Shown in pieces: positions 19,273 through 27,677 of a DNA stretch of 44,029 bases; within the stretch, counting starts at the first letter, position 1, and each line of letters starts with the position of its first letter. The notes under the pieces are model-generated. The model did not search any database, was not told where the DNA came from, and saw only the letters and a list, made by a program, of their open reading frames with translations. A program made the translations under genes and the position numbers. The DNA is from a virus. The DNA lies in IMG/VR virus record IMGVR_UViG_3300046804_004121, positions 1-44,029 of that record; one strand, written 5' to 3'.

Positions 19273-20682
19273 ATGAACGCATTTGTTCAAGCAGTTCAAA
19301 ATCAAGAAGCCCGTACTGCCAATGGCATGAAGGCTCGAAAGTCTACAGCCAAGGCTACTGTAGATCTGTTCTACTCTATCGGTGCAAGCCGTGGTAAGAA
19401 CATCACCGCAGAATTCACTGCCGCATACGTTGAAAACGCGGATGTGGCACTACGCATCGCACAATGGGCACGTGATGTCCGTGGTGGTGCCGGTGAACGT
19501 CAGCTTTTCCGTGACATCCTTGTTCACTTGGAAAAGCGTGACCCTGATGCCGCTTTGGCTCTTCTAAAGAAGATTCCCGAAGTGGGTCGTTGGGATGACA
19601 TTTTTGTCTTCTCTACTCCTGCTCTAAAGAGCGCCGCATACACTATGTTGGGTGATGCGCTACGTGCAGGAAACGGTCTTGCCGCAAAGTGGACTCCACG
19701 TAAGGGTAAGATCGCCGCCGAAGTTCGTGCCTTCTATGGCATGAGCCCTAAGCAATACCGTAAGAGCCTTGTTGCTCTTACCAAGGTTGTTGAAACACAA
19801 ATGTGTGCCAACGACTGGGATAACATCAACTTTAGTCATGTTCCTTCTGTGGCTGCTCGCAACTACAAGAAGGCATTCAACCGTCACACACCTGCATTTG
19901 CAGAGTATGTGGCTAAGTTGGTCAAGGGGGATAAGACTGTTAAGGTTAACGCCGATGCAATCTACCCACATGACGTACTAAAGGGCATCGCACATGCCTA
20001 CAAGGACTTTGACAAGACCGAAAAGGATCATGTCAAGGCACAGTGGGACGCTCTGCCAAACTACGTTGGGGATGCTAGCATCCTTCCTATCGTCGACGTT
20101 AGCGGGTCTATGACTTGCCCTGTTGGTGGTAACGGTGCAACTCGTTGCATTGACGTAGCAGTTGGTCTAGGTTTGTACCTAGCAGATAAGAACAAGGGCG
20201 TGTTCAAGGACACATTCTTAACCTTCTCTGATAAGCCTGAACTTGTGACCCTAAAGGGTGACATCCTTCAGAAGCTCGACCAAATGGTTAAGAGCCACTG
20301 GGAAATGAGCACTAACCTGCATGCCGCTATGAACAAGATTCTTAGCGTTGCGGTTAAGGGCAATGTCCCAACTAGCGACATGCCAAAGATGTTGCTGATC
20401 TTGTCAGACATGCAGTTCAACCAATGCGCTCGTTTCGACGACAGCGCAATGGAAATGATCGAACGCAAGTTTGCTGAAGCGGGTTACACCGTTCCACAAG
20501 TTGTGTTTTGGAACTTGAACAGTAGCGGAAACGTTCCTGTCAAGGCTGACAAGTCGGGTGCGGCTTTGGTTAGTGGATTTAGTCCAAGTATCATGAAGGC
20601 TCTGCTTTCAGCTGATTTGGATCAGTTCACTCCAGAAGGTATCATGATGAAGACTGTAATGGTTCCTCGTTATGATCTGTAA
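19273..20682 (+). CDS. Ro60/TROVE-like (DUF2828-like) ring protein with vWA domain
   Basis: A 469-residue protein. Residues 1-265 are alpha-helical and repeat-like, with RDVRGGAGERQLFRDIL (68-84) and KKIPEVGRWDDIF (99-111), segments I associate with DUF2828/TROVE-type proteins. Residues 270-469 form a von Willebrand A domain with the metal site DVSGS (275-279), STN near 347 and LILSDMQ near 384. HEAT-like repeats joined to vWA are the architecture of Ro60, which binds misfolded RNAs in its ring and Y RNAs on its outer face. A strong AAGGAG site and codons enriched in AAG, AAC and GGT suggest high expression, unlike the AT-rich neighbours. Three stem-closed RNAs directly upstream are candidate partners. 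Exact family (TROVE or DUF2828) needs a profile search. Confidence 0.8.
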   Translation: MNAFVQAVQNQEARTANGMKARKSTAKATVDLFYSIGASRGKNITAEFTAAYVENADVALRIAQWARDVRGGAGERQLFRDILVHLEKRDPDAALALLKKIPEVGRWDDIFVFSTPALKSAAYTMLGDALRAGNGLAAKWTPRKGKIAAEVRAFYGMSPKQYRKSLVALTKVVETQMCANDWDNINFSHVPSVAARNYKKAFNRHTPAFAEYVAKLVKGDKTVKVNADAIYPHDVLKGIAHAYKDFDKTEKDHVKAQWDALPNYVGDASILPIVDVSGSMTCPVGGNGATRCIDVAVGLGLYLADKNKGVFKDTFLTFSDKPELVTLKGDILQKLDQMVKSHWEMSTNLHAAMNKILSVAVKGNVPTSDMPKMLLILSDMQFNQCARFDDSAMEMIERKFAEAGYTVPQVVFWNLNSSGNVPVKADKSGAALVSGFSPSIMKALLSADLDQFTPEGIMMKTVMVPRYDL

Positions 20683-20710
20683 ACTGTTGTAGAAATACAA
20701 CACAGTTTGA

Positions 20711-20736
20711 ATAGGGCCGTTGGGCCCTATTTTTTT
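20711..20736 (+). terminator. intrinsic terminator after Ro60-like gene
   Basis: ATAGGGCC and GGGCCCTAT form the stem, followed by seven T. A weaker hairpin (AACTGTTGT/ACAACACAGTT) precedes it. Confidence 0.9.
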
Positions 20737-20739
20737 AGG

Positions 20740-20768
20740 TTGACTAAACCAAAATAAGATTGTATAAT
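20740..20768 (+). promoter_or_regulatory. sigma70-type promoter
   Basis: TTGACT at 20740-20745, 17-base spacer, TATAAT at 20763-20768, then AAGGAG and the ATG at 20787. Confidence 0.85.
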
Positions 20769-20786
20769 TATAATAAGGAGAACGAG

Positions 20787-21254
20787 ATGCCGTGGATTGA
20801 AAACGTAGCCGCAGATGATATTCCAAAAAGATTTCATCACGAAGCCGGTGAGAATAGTATGCTGATCAGCATTGTTGATCCAGCAAGCTGGCGTCCTACT
20901 CCTGCACACAAGTTCAAAGAGATTCATAACTTTGAATTTTTAGATGTAGAAGAAAAGGATGAAGTTCTAGATGAAGAAATGCGGTGCAGCCATGAGCAGG
21001 CCGCAGAACTTGTTCGATTGCTACAGCATGCCTTGGATCACAGAATGAACGTTGTTGTTCATTGCTTTGCAGGTATATGCCGTTCGGGTGCAGTCTGCGA
21101 AGTGGGTGTAATGATGGGATTTGAAGACACTGGACGATTTCGTAGTCCTAACCTGTTAGTCAAACATCGTATGATGAAGGCACTAGGTTGGACATACGAC
21201 GAAAACGAAAAGCCAAACATTGAAGATTGGCGTACATTTAGGATCGATAAGTAA
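20787..21254 (+). CDS. protein tyrosine/dual-specificity phosphatase-like protein
   Basis: A 155-residue protein with VVVHCFAGICRSGAV near residue 92, the HCX5R signature of cysteine phosphatases (nucleophile Cys, phosphate-binding Arg). The size is that of a small dual-specificity phosphatase. It could act on phosphoproteins, RNA 5' ends or inositol-type substrates; the sequence does not decide. An AAGGAG site sets the start at 20787. It overlaps the next ATG by one base. Confidence 0.82.
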   Translation: MPWIENVAADDIPKRFHHEAGENSMLISIVDPASWRPTPAHKFKEIHNFEFLDVEEKDEVLDEEMRCSHEQAAELVRLLQHALDHRMNVVVHCFAGICRSGAVCEVGVMMGFEDTGRFRSPNLLVKHRMMKALGWTYDENEKPNIEDWRTFRIDK

Positions 21255-21802
21255 TGTACTTTCAAAAACTAAGAAACAAATTTTATTTTAAAGACATATC
21301 TATCAAAGATGAAATTGTGTATTACGGATTTAAGTCAGGAGACAAGGTTTTTGGTTTAAAATACTCCCAAGTTGAATCTTATAATAGAGATTTAATTTTG
21401 AGTGTAATACCCGAAAGGTATCAAGACTCGTGCTTAATTATGGCTATGGAGGTAAATTCTTATGTTCCTCCACATACCGACAGTAAAATAAAAACTACTA
21501 TTAACTTTTATATTACACCGGATGAATGTCAAACCAATTTTTATAGCAAAATACCTAATATAGTAGCGTCAGAAACTAAAACGATTAATCAAACTAATGG
21601 TTCAATGTTTAATTTAAAGGATTTAAATTTAGAAAATTCTTTTGTTGCTACTCCGGGCGATGCATATATTTTAAATGTTACACATCCTCATGCAGTAAAA
21701 CCAAAAAATTTAAACGTATATCGTCTTGCATTATGTTTACAATTTACAGAATACTCGTATGATCAAGTATTAGATATGCTTAAAGAAACAAACAACTTAT
21801 AA
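21254..21802 (+). CDS. 2-oxoglutarate/Fe(II)-oxygenase-like protein
   Basis: A 182-residue protein with YVPPHTDSKIKTTINFYI near residue 75 (His-x-Asp) and THPHAVKPKNLNVYRLALCLQF near residue 140 (distal His and Arg), the cupin-type oxygenase arrangement. It overlaps the phosphatase stop (TAATG) and is followed by an AAGGAGG site for the next gene, so all three are in one operon. Substrate unknown. Confidence 0.65.
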   Translation: MYFQKLRNKFYFKDISIKDEIVYYGFKSGDKVFGLKYSQVESYNRDLILSVIPERYQDSCLIMAMEVNSYVPPHTDSKIKTTINFYITPDECQTNFYSKIPNIVASETKTINQTNGSMFNLKDLNLENSFVATPGDAYILNVTHPHAVKPKNLNVYRLALCLQFTEYSYDQVLDMLKETNNL

Positions 21803-21812
21803 GGAGGGAACT

Positions 21813-22418
21813 ATGCCTAGCGTATTTTTAGTTAGCGACACGCACTTTGGTCACGCAGGTGTGTGCCGCTTCACACGTAACGACGGTGTTACAAAGTTGC
21901 GCCCGTGGACTGATCCAGACGAAATGGATGAGGCTATGGTCAAGGCTTGGAACGAAAGAGTCAAACCTACAGATAAAGTTTACCATTTAGGTGACGTTGT
22001 TATTAACCGTAAGGCTATGAAGACGTTGGCTCGCTTGAATGGTGACAAGGTCTTGATCCGTGGTAACCACGACATCTTCCGTGACGATGAGTATAGACAG
22101 TACTTTAGAGAATTGCGAGCATACCACGTTATGAACGGAATGATCTTAAGCCACATTCCTGTACACAGCGATAGCTTAGGTCGTTTTGGTGTTAACATCC
22201 ATGGACACTTACACGCAAATCGTGTTAAGCGGGCTCGTGGCGTTGATGCTCGCACAGGAGAAATCTTGTACAGCGACGAAAACGATGTTCGTTACCACTG
22301 CGTCTGCGTAGAGCAGACACCGAACTTTGCGCCTATCTTGTTTGAAGATGTTATCAAGAACATTGAAGCAGAAGGTGGCAAAGTTGGTTTTCAAAACGGC
22401 AACGGCCCCACAATGTAA
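21813..22418 (+). CDS. calcineurin-like metallophosphoesterase
   Basis: A 201-residue protein with the full metal-binding set: SDTHFGH near the N terminus, HLGDVV near residue 55, IRGNHD near residue 80, SHIPVH near residue 112 and HGHLH near residue 132. These enzymes hydrolyse phosphodiesters or phosphomonoesters, including nucleotides and RNA ends. Start set by AAGGAGGG. A second, unrelated metallophosphoesterase lies at 34824. Confidence 0.92.
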   Translation: MPSVFLVSDTHFGHAGVCRFTRNDGVTKLRPWTDPDEMDEAMVKAWNERVKPTDKVYHLGDVVINRKAMKTLARLNGDKVLIRGNHDIFRDDEYRQYFRELRAYHVMNGMILSHIPVHSDSLGRFGVNIHGHLHANRVKRARGVDARTGEILYSDENDVRYHCVCVEQTPNFAPILFEDVIKNIEAEGGKVGFQNGNGPTM

Positions 22419-22521
22419 GGAAAAGAATGTCTTATCGTGAATATTATTGGAAACAAATGATTAGGACCGGTAAGGCGTTCTTTGTCTATTCTAAGGGTTT
22501 TATTTTGAATAGGAAAGTATA

Positions 22522-22986
22522 ATGCCAAAGTGTTATCAACTAATTGGAGTTCCAGGCAGTGGAAAAAGTACCTGGTACAGTAATCAAGATTGGGCCCTTG
22601 CTTGTGCTTACATTAGCACAGACAAGTGGGTAGAAATTTATGCTAAAGAAGTAGGAAGCACTTACAGCAAAGTTTTTACAGATTTTATGCCTACTGCGGT
22701 TAACTGTATGGTTAAAGAAGTTGAACTAGCCCGAAGCATGAGCAGAGATATCATCTGGGATCAAACTTCAACTACAGTAAAAAGTCGTGCTAAAAAGTTT
22801 GCCATGTTGCCTAATTATGAGCATATTGCTGTAGTGTTTAATACTCCCGAGCATACAGAACTTATGTGTCGATTGATGAATCGGCCTGGCAAGGAAATTC
22901 CTGATCATGTTATTGCCAGCATGATCGCCAGTTGGGAGAATCCAACTCTAGAAGAAGGATTTAAAGAGATATGGTATGCTAGTTAA
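22522..22986 (+). CDS. P-loop kinase, polynucleotide kinase-like
   Basis: A 154-residue protein with GVPGSGKSTW at the N terminus (Walker A), YISTDKWV near residue 32 and IWDQTSTTVKSRAKK near residue 75. This layout resembles the kinase domain of T4 polynucleotide kinase and related small P-loop kinases. Together with the Ro60-like protein, a phosphatase and a phosphoesterase it could belong to an RNA end-processing set, but that is inference. It may equally act on a small metabolite. Confidence 0.78.
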   Translation: MPKCYQLIGVPGSGKSTWYSNQDWALACAYISTDKWVEIYAKEVGSTYSKVFTDFMPTAVNCMVKEVELARSMSRDIIWDQTSTTVKSRAKKFAMLPNYEHIAVVFNTPEHTELMCRLMNRPGKEIPDHVIASMIASWENPTLEEGFKEIWYAS

Positions 22987-23011
22987 TAAAATGTGTATAT
23001 AATTATAGGCG

Positions 23012-23019
23012 AATAAATA
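23012..23019 (+). promoter_or_regulatory. possible late promoter element AATAAATA
   Basis: The box ends only five bases before the desaturase ATG at 23025, closer than at other genes, so a start here would leave almost no leader. Confidence 0.3.
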
Positions 23020-23024
23020 CTTTT

Positions 23025-23798
23025 ATGAAAAACTTCGGAAGACATTTTTGGCTAGTTATTTTACCATTCCATATTATTGGTTTAATTGGACTCTACTATG
23101 TATGGGAACACATTGTAGCATTAATGTTATTTTGGTTGTTTATTGGTGTTATTGGAAACGGTGTAGCAGCTCATAGATATTTTAGTCATGGGCAATTTGA
23201 AACTTATACACCAATTAAATGGATTTTAGGTTTTTTAGCTACATTAGGTGGTATTGGTCCAATTACTCATTGGAAAATTCAGCACACACTTCACCATGCC
23301 AGAGCCGATACCGATAAAGATCCTCACAGCCCTGTTTATCATAGTGCGTTTCATACTATGTATGGCTGGACTTTTATCCACGGAGACACACAATATCAAA
23401 AAGAATATTTTAAAGAACGTTTTGTAAAAAAGTTAATGATAAGAATGTTAAGAGATGATTTCTTTAGATTCTTCCATCATTACTATTATCAAATAATATT
23501 TGGATTTTGTGCGCTATTGATCTTAGTTGATCCAATTTACCTAACTTTATATTGTCTTGCATACTGTATTGATTTTCTCAAACTAGGATTAATCAATTAT
23601 GTGTGTCACAGATATGGGTATAGAAATCACGATACTAACGATAAAAGCACTAACAACGTTTGGTTAGGCTGGCTTGGTTTAGGGTTTGGGTGGCATAACA
23701 ATCACCATGCAAGTCCTAAAAAATTGATATTAAGCGAACGCTGGTGGGAACTAGATATAGAAGGTTTGATAGGTAAAGCGTTATCTAGAAAATTTTGA
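23025..23798 (+). CDS. membrane fatty acid desaturase, copy 3
   Basis: A 257-residue membrane protein with histidine boxes HRYFSH (near residue 48), HTLHH (near 87) and HNNHH (near 227) and the segment DTDKDPHSP. Hydrophobic segments at residues 8-45 and 150-180 fit a desaturase topology. No ribosome site is visible. It converges on the UbiB-like gene with an 18-base overlap. It is closer in layout to copy 1 than to copy 2. Confidence 0.92.
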   Translation: MKNFGRHFWLVILPFHIIGLIGLYYVWEHIVALMLFWLFIGVIGNGVAAHRYFSHGQFETYTPIKWILGFLATLGGIGPITHWKIQHTLHHARADTDKDPHSPVYHSAFHTMYGWTFIHGDTQYQKEYFKERFVKKLMIRMLRDDFFRFFHHYYYQIIFGFCALLILVDPIYLTLYCLAYCIDFLKLGLINYVCHRYGYRNHDTNDKSTNNVWLGWLGLGFGWHNNHHASPKKLILSERWWELDIEGLIGKALSRKF

Positions 23799-25031
23799 AA
23801 AGTGTTTTACAATAATTGGAATTAAAGATTTTATCACATCATTTGACGGTGCTAACGATTTAGAAAATCCGTCCACTGCAACTAAAGTTTTTATGAAAAG
23901 TATCATGTGGGCAGGGATATTTACATCGTAGACATTTAAAACATCGAGTAACTTAGATAGTATTCCTGCAATATCTAATTCTTTTGCAGATTTAACATTT
24001 AGTGTTAAAATCATTTTTTCTAAATCTGTTTCAATTCCTTCTAGATTAGAATCAGTCCAGCCGGATGATTTTATTAAATCTTTTATTGAACTATATTTTT
24101 TATTATAGATCATTACTAATAATCGAAGAATAGTTTCTCGGTCTTGTTTATTAATTTCTCCCATTATACCAAAGTCTAAATATATTCTCTTTCCCGAGTC
24201 ATCTATCCATACATTGCCCGGGTGCGGATCAGCATGATAAAATCCATAATAGAATGATTGAACAATAAAAGCCTCTAGACCCTGATTGAGCATTTTGACA
24301 ATATCTATATTCTTATTAATTAAATCTTGTTTTTGATCAATAGGGGTTCCATACATTCTTTCTAAAATTAATACATTTTTAGATGAATAAAAAACTTTTG
24401 GGATTTTAATAAAATCAAATTTTTGCATTTGTCTAGTAAATCTCTCAATGTTGTTTTTTTCAACATTAAGGTCTAGTTCTTTTTTAATACTCTGATGCAG
24501 TTCATTTATTATAACTGGTAATTTAACTTTTCTTAAACTTTTAATTAAATTTAATAATTCAGATGATTTTTTTAAAAATTTAAAATCTTCATCTATTATA
24601 TGATCAATATTAGGTTTAATTATTTTAATAGCAACTTCTGTGCCGTCATGTAATGTAGCAAAATATACTTGTGCAACACTGCCTACTGCTGCTGGATCAT
24701 TATCTATTTGTTTAAATTCTAAAGGTATAGACTCTATTAAGGGTTTAATTTGTTTGTAGTCAACAGGACTAACATTATCCTGAAGTAGTTTTAATTCATT
24801 GATAATTGAAGGGCCAAAGACATCTTGTCTAGTTGACATAAGCTGGCCTAGCTTAATAAAAACAGGTCCGCCTTCTTCTAGAGCTTTTCTAATTCTAAAA
24901 GGAAGGGGACCTGTAACTGGAGTAATTTTAAAAACAGATCTAAATAGTCCTAAATTTTTTAATATTTGATTTGGAATTAAATGTTCTAAACGATACTTAA
25001 GAAGTATCCTAAAATACTCAAGTACTCTCAA
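23781..25031 (-). CDS. ABC1/UbiB-family atypical kinase
   Basis: A 416-residue protein with PVFIKLGQLMSTR near residue 55 (the KxGQ motif special to the family), AAVGSVAQVYFA near residue 115 (Ala-rich loop), HADPHPGN near residue 265 and YLDFGIMGE near residue 280. UbiB/ABC1 proteins are ATPases or kinases associated with ubiquinone and lipid metabolism at membranes. The C terminus has a hydrophobic segment that may anchor it. It starts directly after the stop of the gene upstream on the minus strand. Its presence near desaturases suggests a membrane-lipid role. Confidence 0.9.
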   Translation of the reverse strand: MRVLEYFRILLKYRLEHLIPNQILKNLGLFRSVFKITPVTGPLPFRIRKALEEGGPVFIKLGQLMSTRQDVFGPSIINELKLLQDNVSPVDYKQIKPLIESIPLEFKQIDNDPAAVGSVAQVYFATLHDGTEVAIKIIKPNIDHIIDEDFKFLKKSSELLNLIKSLRKVKLPVIINELHQSIKKELDLNVEKNNIERFTRQMQKFDFIKIPKVFYSSKNVLILERMYGTPIDQKQDLINKNIDIVKMLNQGLEAFIVQSFYYGFYHADPHPGNVWIDDSGKRIYLDFGIMGEINKQDRETILRLLVMIYNKKYSSIKDLIKSSGWTDSNLEGIETDLEKMILTLNVKSAKELDIAGILSKLLDVLNVYDVNIPAHMILFIKTLVAVDGFSKSLAPSNDVIKSLIPIIVKHFSKFSR

Positions 25032-25421
25032 TTAATCCCCCGATAGAATTTGTTCTGGAGTTACACGATTATAACCTCGATATCCATCAACTATATATTT
25101 TTCATCAGACCAATCCTGATCTTCAGTTTCCGGCTGTTCAGTAGTTACCGTAATGTTCCGATCATCTGCCCATTGCTTACCTTCAGCTAAGGCATCCTTA
25201 AGTTCAGGCTGATGTTCTGCACGCCAGCTTTCCCAAGAAGCTTTGTCTTGGTAGGTAGTATAAATTAGACCAACGCATCTATCAATACTTCTATAGAATG
25301 AAATATCAATTATTCTTTGATCTTTAACTGCGTTTTTATTGCCATAGGGAAACGAAGTAAAAAATTCATATAACGGATCACCGTCTACTTTTTTAAACAC
25401 ACGTCTTGTGGTCCAAACCAT
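25032..25421 (-). CDS. unknown protein, 129 residues
   Basis: No family recognised. The protein starts MVWTTRRVFKKVDGDPLYEF and contains RCVGLIYTTYQDKASWESWR, similar in feel to small ferredoxin-fold monooxygenase-like domains, and a charged C-terminal tail. Its stop is adjacent to the UbiB-like start, so the two are one operon. Confidence 0.65.
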   Translation of the reverse strand: MVWTTRRVFKKVDGDPLYEFFTSFPYGNKNAVKDQRIIDISFYRSIDRCVGLIYTTYQDKASWESWRAEHQPELKDALAEGKQWADDRNITVTTEQPETEDQDWSDEKYIVDGYRGYNRVTPEQILSGD

Positions 25422-25497
25422 AATATATCTCCAAAAATTTTGTTGTTATTTTTAACTATTGTAAATAACTGTGCTTATATTTATTTCTAAAAAAAAG

Positions 25498-26103
25498 ATG
25501 GCTATCTACTACAGAAAATTAACCCCAAACGATAAAGATCAATTGATCGAATTATTTGAAAGCAATCCAACTGTCTACACAAAATTTACCGATAAAGATT
25601 TTCAAGAAAAATTTAAGAATATTCTTGCCAACGAGCTGTTAAATCCTCTTTGTTTTTTTCCTAGTATTTTTGTAAACGATAAACTGTACGTTACAATTTA
25701 CTTAAAAGAATCGCCTGAAGCTCCTAGCTGGATATGGGCACATCATATGCATCGAACTGCATCATTCACTACATTTGTACAACCCGAGTTTATTGATGCA
25801 GCTATGGAATTAGATACAGCAATTTACGATGAAATGGCTATTAAGAGAAAGTTAAATCGTTTTTACTTTGTTTTTCCTGTAGATGAAAAAACATCTACTA
25901 GAAGTATTGGATCCGTAGATAGAATTTATACCTTTATGAAAAAAGTTAGAAATTACGACTCAAATTTCTCTAAGTATGAAATATATACCGATTGCATAGT
26001 TGAAAAAAATACAATGCCAAGATACAATTATCAAAAAAAACTGATAGGCGATAGAACATGGCCATTTGATTTGGCCGTTAGGATTGGAATGTTAAAAGGC
26101 TAA
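25498..26103 (+). CDS. unknown protein, possibly GNAT-fold
   Basis: A 201-residue protein starting MAIYYRKLTPNDKDQLIELF, an opening typical of GNAT acetyltransferases, with strand-like KLYVTIYLKES and RFYFVFPVDE segments. The glycine-rich acetyl-CoA loop is not clearly present, so the assignment is weak. It converges on the gene at 26092 with a 12-base overlap. A longer start (GTG at 25471) is less likely. Confidence 0.6.
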   Translation: MAIYYRKLTPNDKDQLIELFESNPTVYTKFTDKDFQEKFKNILANELLNPLCFFPSIFVNDKLYVTIYLKESPEAPSWIWAHHMHRTASFTTFVQPEFIDAAMELDTAIYDEMAIKRKLNRFYFVFPVDEKTSTRSIGSVDRIYTFMKKVRNYDSNFSKYEIYTDCIVEKNTMPRYNYQKKLIGDRTWPFDLAVRIGMLKG

Positions 26104-26427
26104 GGGCTCAAATGATTCGCCGGTCTCGCCGTCGATAATTACTAATTTAATGTCATGTCTAAGACATTCTAGTTCAAATCTATTCCAAAACATTTTTCTT
26201 AATGGATGCTTTGATGCATTATCGTAGCATTCTTTAGATTCCCAAGTGGTAGTAATTTCCCATCGTGTGTCATCAAATACATCATCAGTTGCGCTTATAA
26301 AGCCCGGTGATGACACATTATACGATTTAGCTAACTGTTGAAACGTCTTACCTTGTGTAGTAACTATCCTAAACCGTTTCATTTTAGGCTCACCTTCGCA
26401 TATTAATTTAAATTGTCTTGTGTACAT
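26092..26427 (-). CDS. small protein, possible dimeric alpha/beta-barrel domain
   Basis: A 111-residue protein with RWEITTTWESKECYDNASKHP in the middle, a pattern typical of small ABM/NIPSNAP-like domains (strand, then aromatic and charged helix). It resembles the next gene (26515) in length and in layout, but identity is low. A late box TATAAATA lies 18 bases before the ATG, with GGAGG between. Function unknown. Confidence 0.65.
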   Translation of the reverse strand: MYTRQFKLICEGEPKMKRFRIVTTQGKTFQQLAKSYNVSSPGFISATDDVFDDTRWEITTTWESKECYDNASKHPLRKMFWNRFELECLRHDIKLVIIDGETGESFEPLAF

Positions 26428-26445
26428 TCGCTACCTCCGTTAGTC

Positions 26446-26453
26446 TATTTATA
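26446..26453 (-). promoter_or_regulatory. T4-like late promoter element TATAAATA (minus strand)
   Basis: An exact late box on the minus strand, 18 bases before the ATG at 26427 and upstream of a GGAGG site. Confidence 0.65.
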
Positions 26454-26514
26454 GGTCCTAATTTGATCGATCAAAATTTTTAATAAATTAAATATTTTAA
26501 ATTAGGAGAATTGT

Positions 26515-26850
26515 ATGTGGTCAATTAGAGTTGTATTAGAGATTCCGGGATCAACGGATCCTGTTCCATTAAGAAATTTTGGAGATTCTATTTTTATGAA
26601 TCCGATATACACTGATGTAATCTTAGGTATTAAAGAACGTCAAGGCTTCGTTAGGAAAACTAGCACCATTGTTGAAAAAGTCGATAGATGTTATGCTATA
26701 TCAGATGTGGTATTTGATACAAAAGAAAACTTTGATCTTTACTATGATGATCAATCTGTAAAAAACATGTGGGAGTATTTTATAATGTTCGCCAATGAAA
26801 ACGGAATATCAACAACATTAGAAATTGTAGAAACTAATTTAGATATCTAA
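26515..26850 (+). CDS. small protein, likely diverged paralogue of the 26092 gene
   Basis: A 111-residue protein starting MWSIRVVLEIPGSTDPV with CYAISDVVFDTKENFDLYYDD in the middle. The size, strand-helix pattern and divergent position opposite the 26092 gene suggest duplication. A TAGGAGA site precedes the ATG. It converges on the oxygenase-like gene with a 12-base overlap. Function unknown. Confidence 0.65.
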   Translation: MWSIRVVLEIPGSTDPVPLRNFGDSIFMNPIYTDVILGIKERQGFVRKTSTIVEKVDRCYAISDVVFDTKENFDLYYDDQSVKNMWEYFIMFANENGISTTLEIVETNLDI

Positions 26851-27651
26851 AGTATAATTAATACTATTTTTATACTTTTCTATACTTCTGTCTATTAGGG
26901 GTTCTAGCTTTAATGGATCTAAAGTACCGTCAATGCAAATTAGATGCTTTCTTTTACCAAGAAAATTGCTACCGTGTATTTGAGATCCATTACTCCAGGT
27001 AAATGAATTAGTATCTAATCCCTTAAGGTCAATAAAATGAGCATCTCCAAATTCAACATCTGCAACATATAAAGTTGGCTGAGGATTCTCGTCGTTTAAC
27101 ATTACTCTAAATTCAGTAGGACAATCCCAGAAGAATGTTTGATCTCTGTGAGGATATACAGCTTTTACACTCTCCCATATTTTAGCATGTTGTATTTCGT
27201 AAAACGGCATGTATTCGTGTAACTGTTCAATTATTTTTTTGAACATTGGATGCGTTAGATACTTACGGGCAAAAATGCCGTTCTCATCTGTTTCAAAAGT
27301 ATCTGGATTTTTAGTAAAAAAATGAATACCTTTAAATTGCGGCTTATAATAATTGCTATACTTTCCCAGAGGATGTGTTTCGGCAGTCCATGGTTCGGCA
27401 GTACATGGTCTTGTTCGAACTACATCAATTGATTCATTGGCCCAAAACTCTAAAAATTCATCCCAATCATCAAATTTAATTTTTGGAATATCTAAAGGTA
27501 ACCATCTAATTGACCTGTACTTTACTCCTAATTCTTTCATTTTTGAAAGATATTTAGGAGGCATTTTACTCTCGTCATGATTAACACGGTCGTTATCAGT
27601 GATTGTTTTTCTTATTGAATTAATTAAGTTTTGATTGATGCCTGGTGTCAT
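26839..27651 (-). CDS. 2-oxoglutarate/Fe(II)-oxygenase-like protein
   Basis: A 270-residue protein. VYPHRDQTFFWDCPTEFRVML near residue 165 gives His-x-Asp, TLYVADVEFGD follows, and SQIHGSNFLGKRKHLICIDG near residue 225 gives the distal His and Arg. It is one of the longest members of this set. An AATAAATA late box lies 18 bases before the ATG. It follows the ketoacyl-ACP synthase gene on the same strand and may use an acyl or amino acid substrate. Confidence 0.65.
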   Translation of the reverse strand: MTPGINQNLINSIRKTITDNDRVNHDESKMPPKYLSKMKELGVKYRSIRWLPLDIPKIKFDDWDEFLEFWANESIDVVRTRPCTAEPWTAETHPLGKYSNYYKPQFKGIHFFTKNPDTFETDENGIFARKYLTHPMFKKIIEQLHEYMPFYEIQHAKIWESVKAVYPHRDQTFFWDCPTEFRVMLNDENPQPTLYVADVEFGDAHFIDLKGLDTNSFTWSNGSQIHGSNFLGKRKHLICIDGTLDPLKLEPLIDRSIEKYKNSINYTLDI

Positions 27652-27669
27652 TTTGTCGCCCCCAATAGA

Positions 27670-27677
27670 TATTTATT
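27670..27677 (-). promoter_or_regulatory. T4-like late promoter element AATAAATA (minus strand)
   Basis: The box lies 18 bases before the ATG at 27651 on the minus strand and overlaps the last codons of the synthase gene. Confidence 0.5.

Noticed and set aside
22419-22521. Short gap between phosphoesterase and P-loop kinase, possible 21-codon frame at 22457
   Set aside because: No ribosome site and no recognisable protein; the gap is also under 110 bases.
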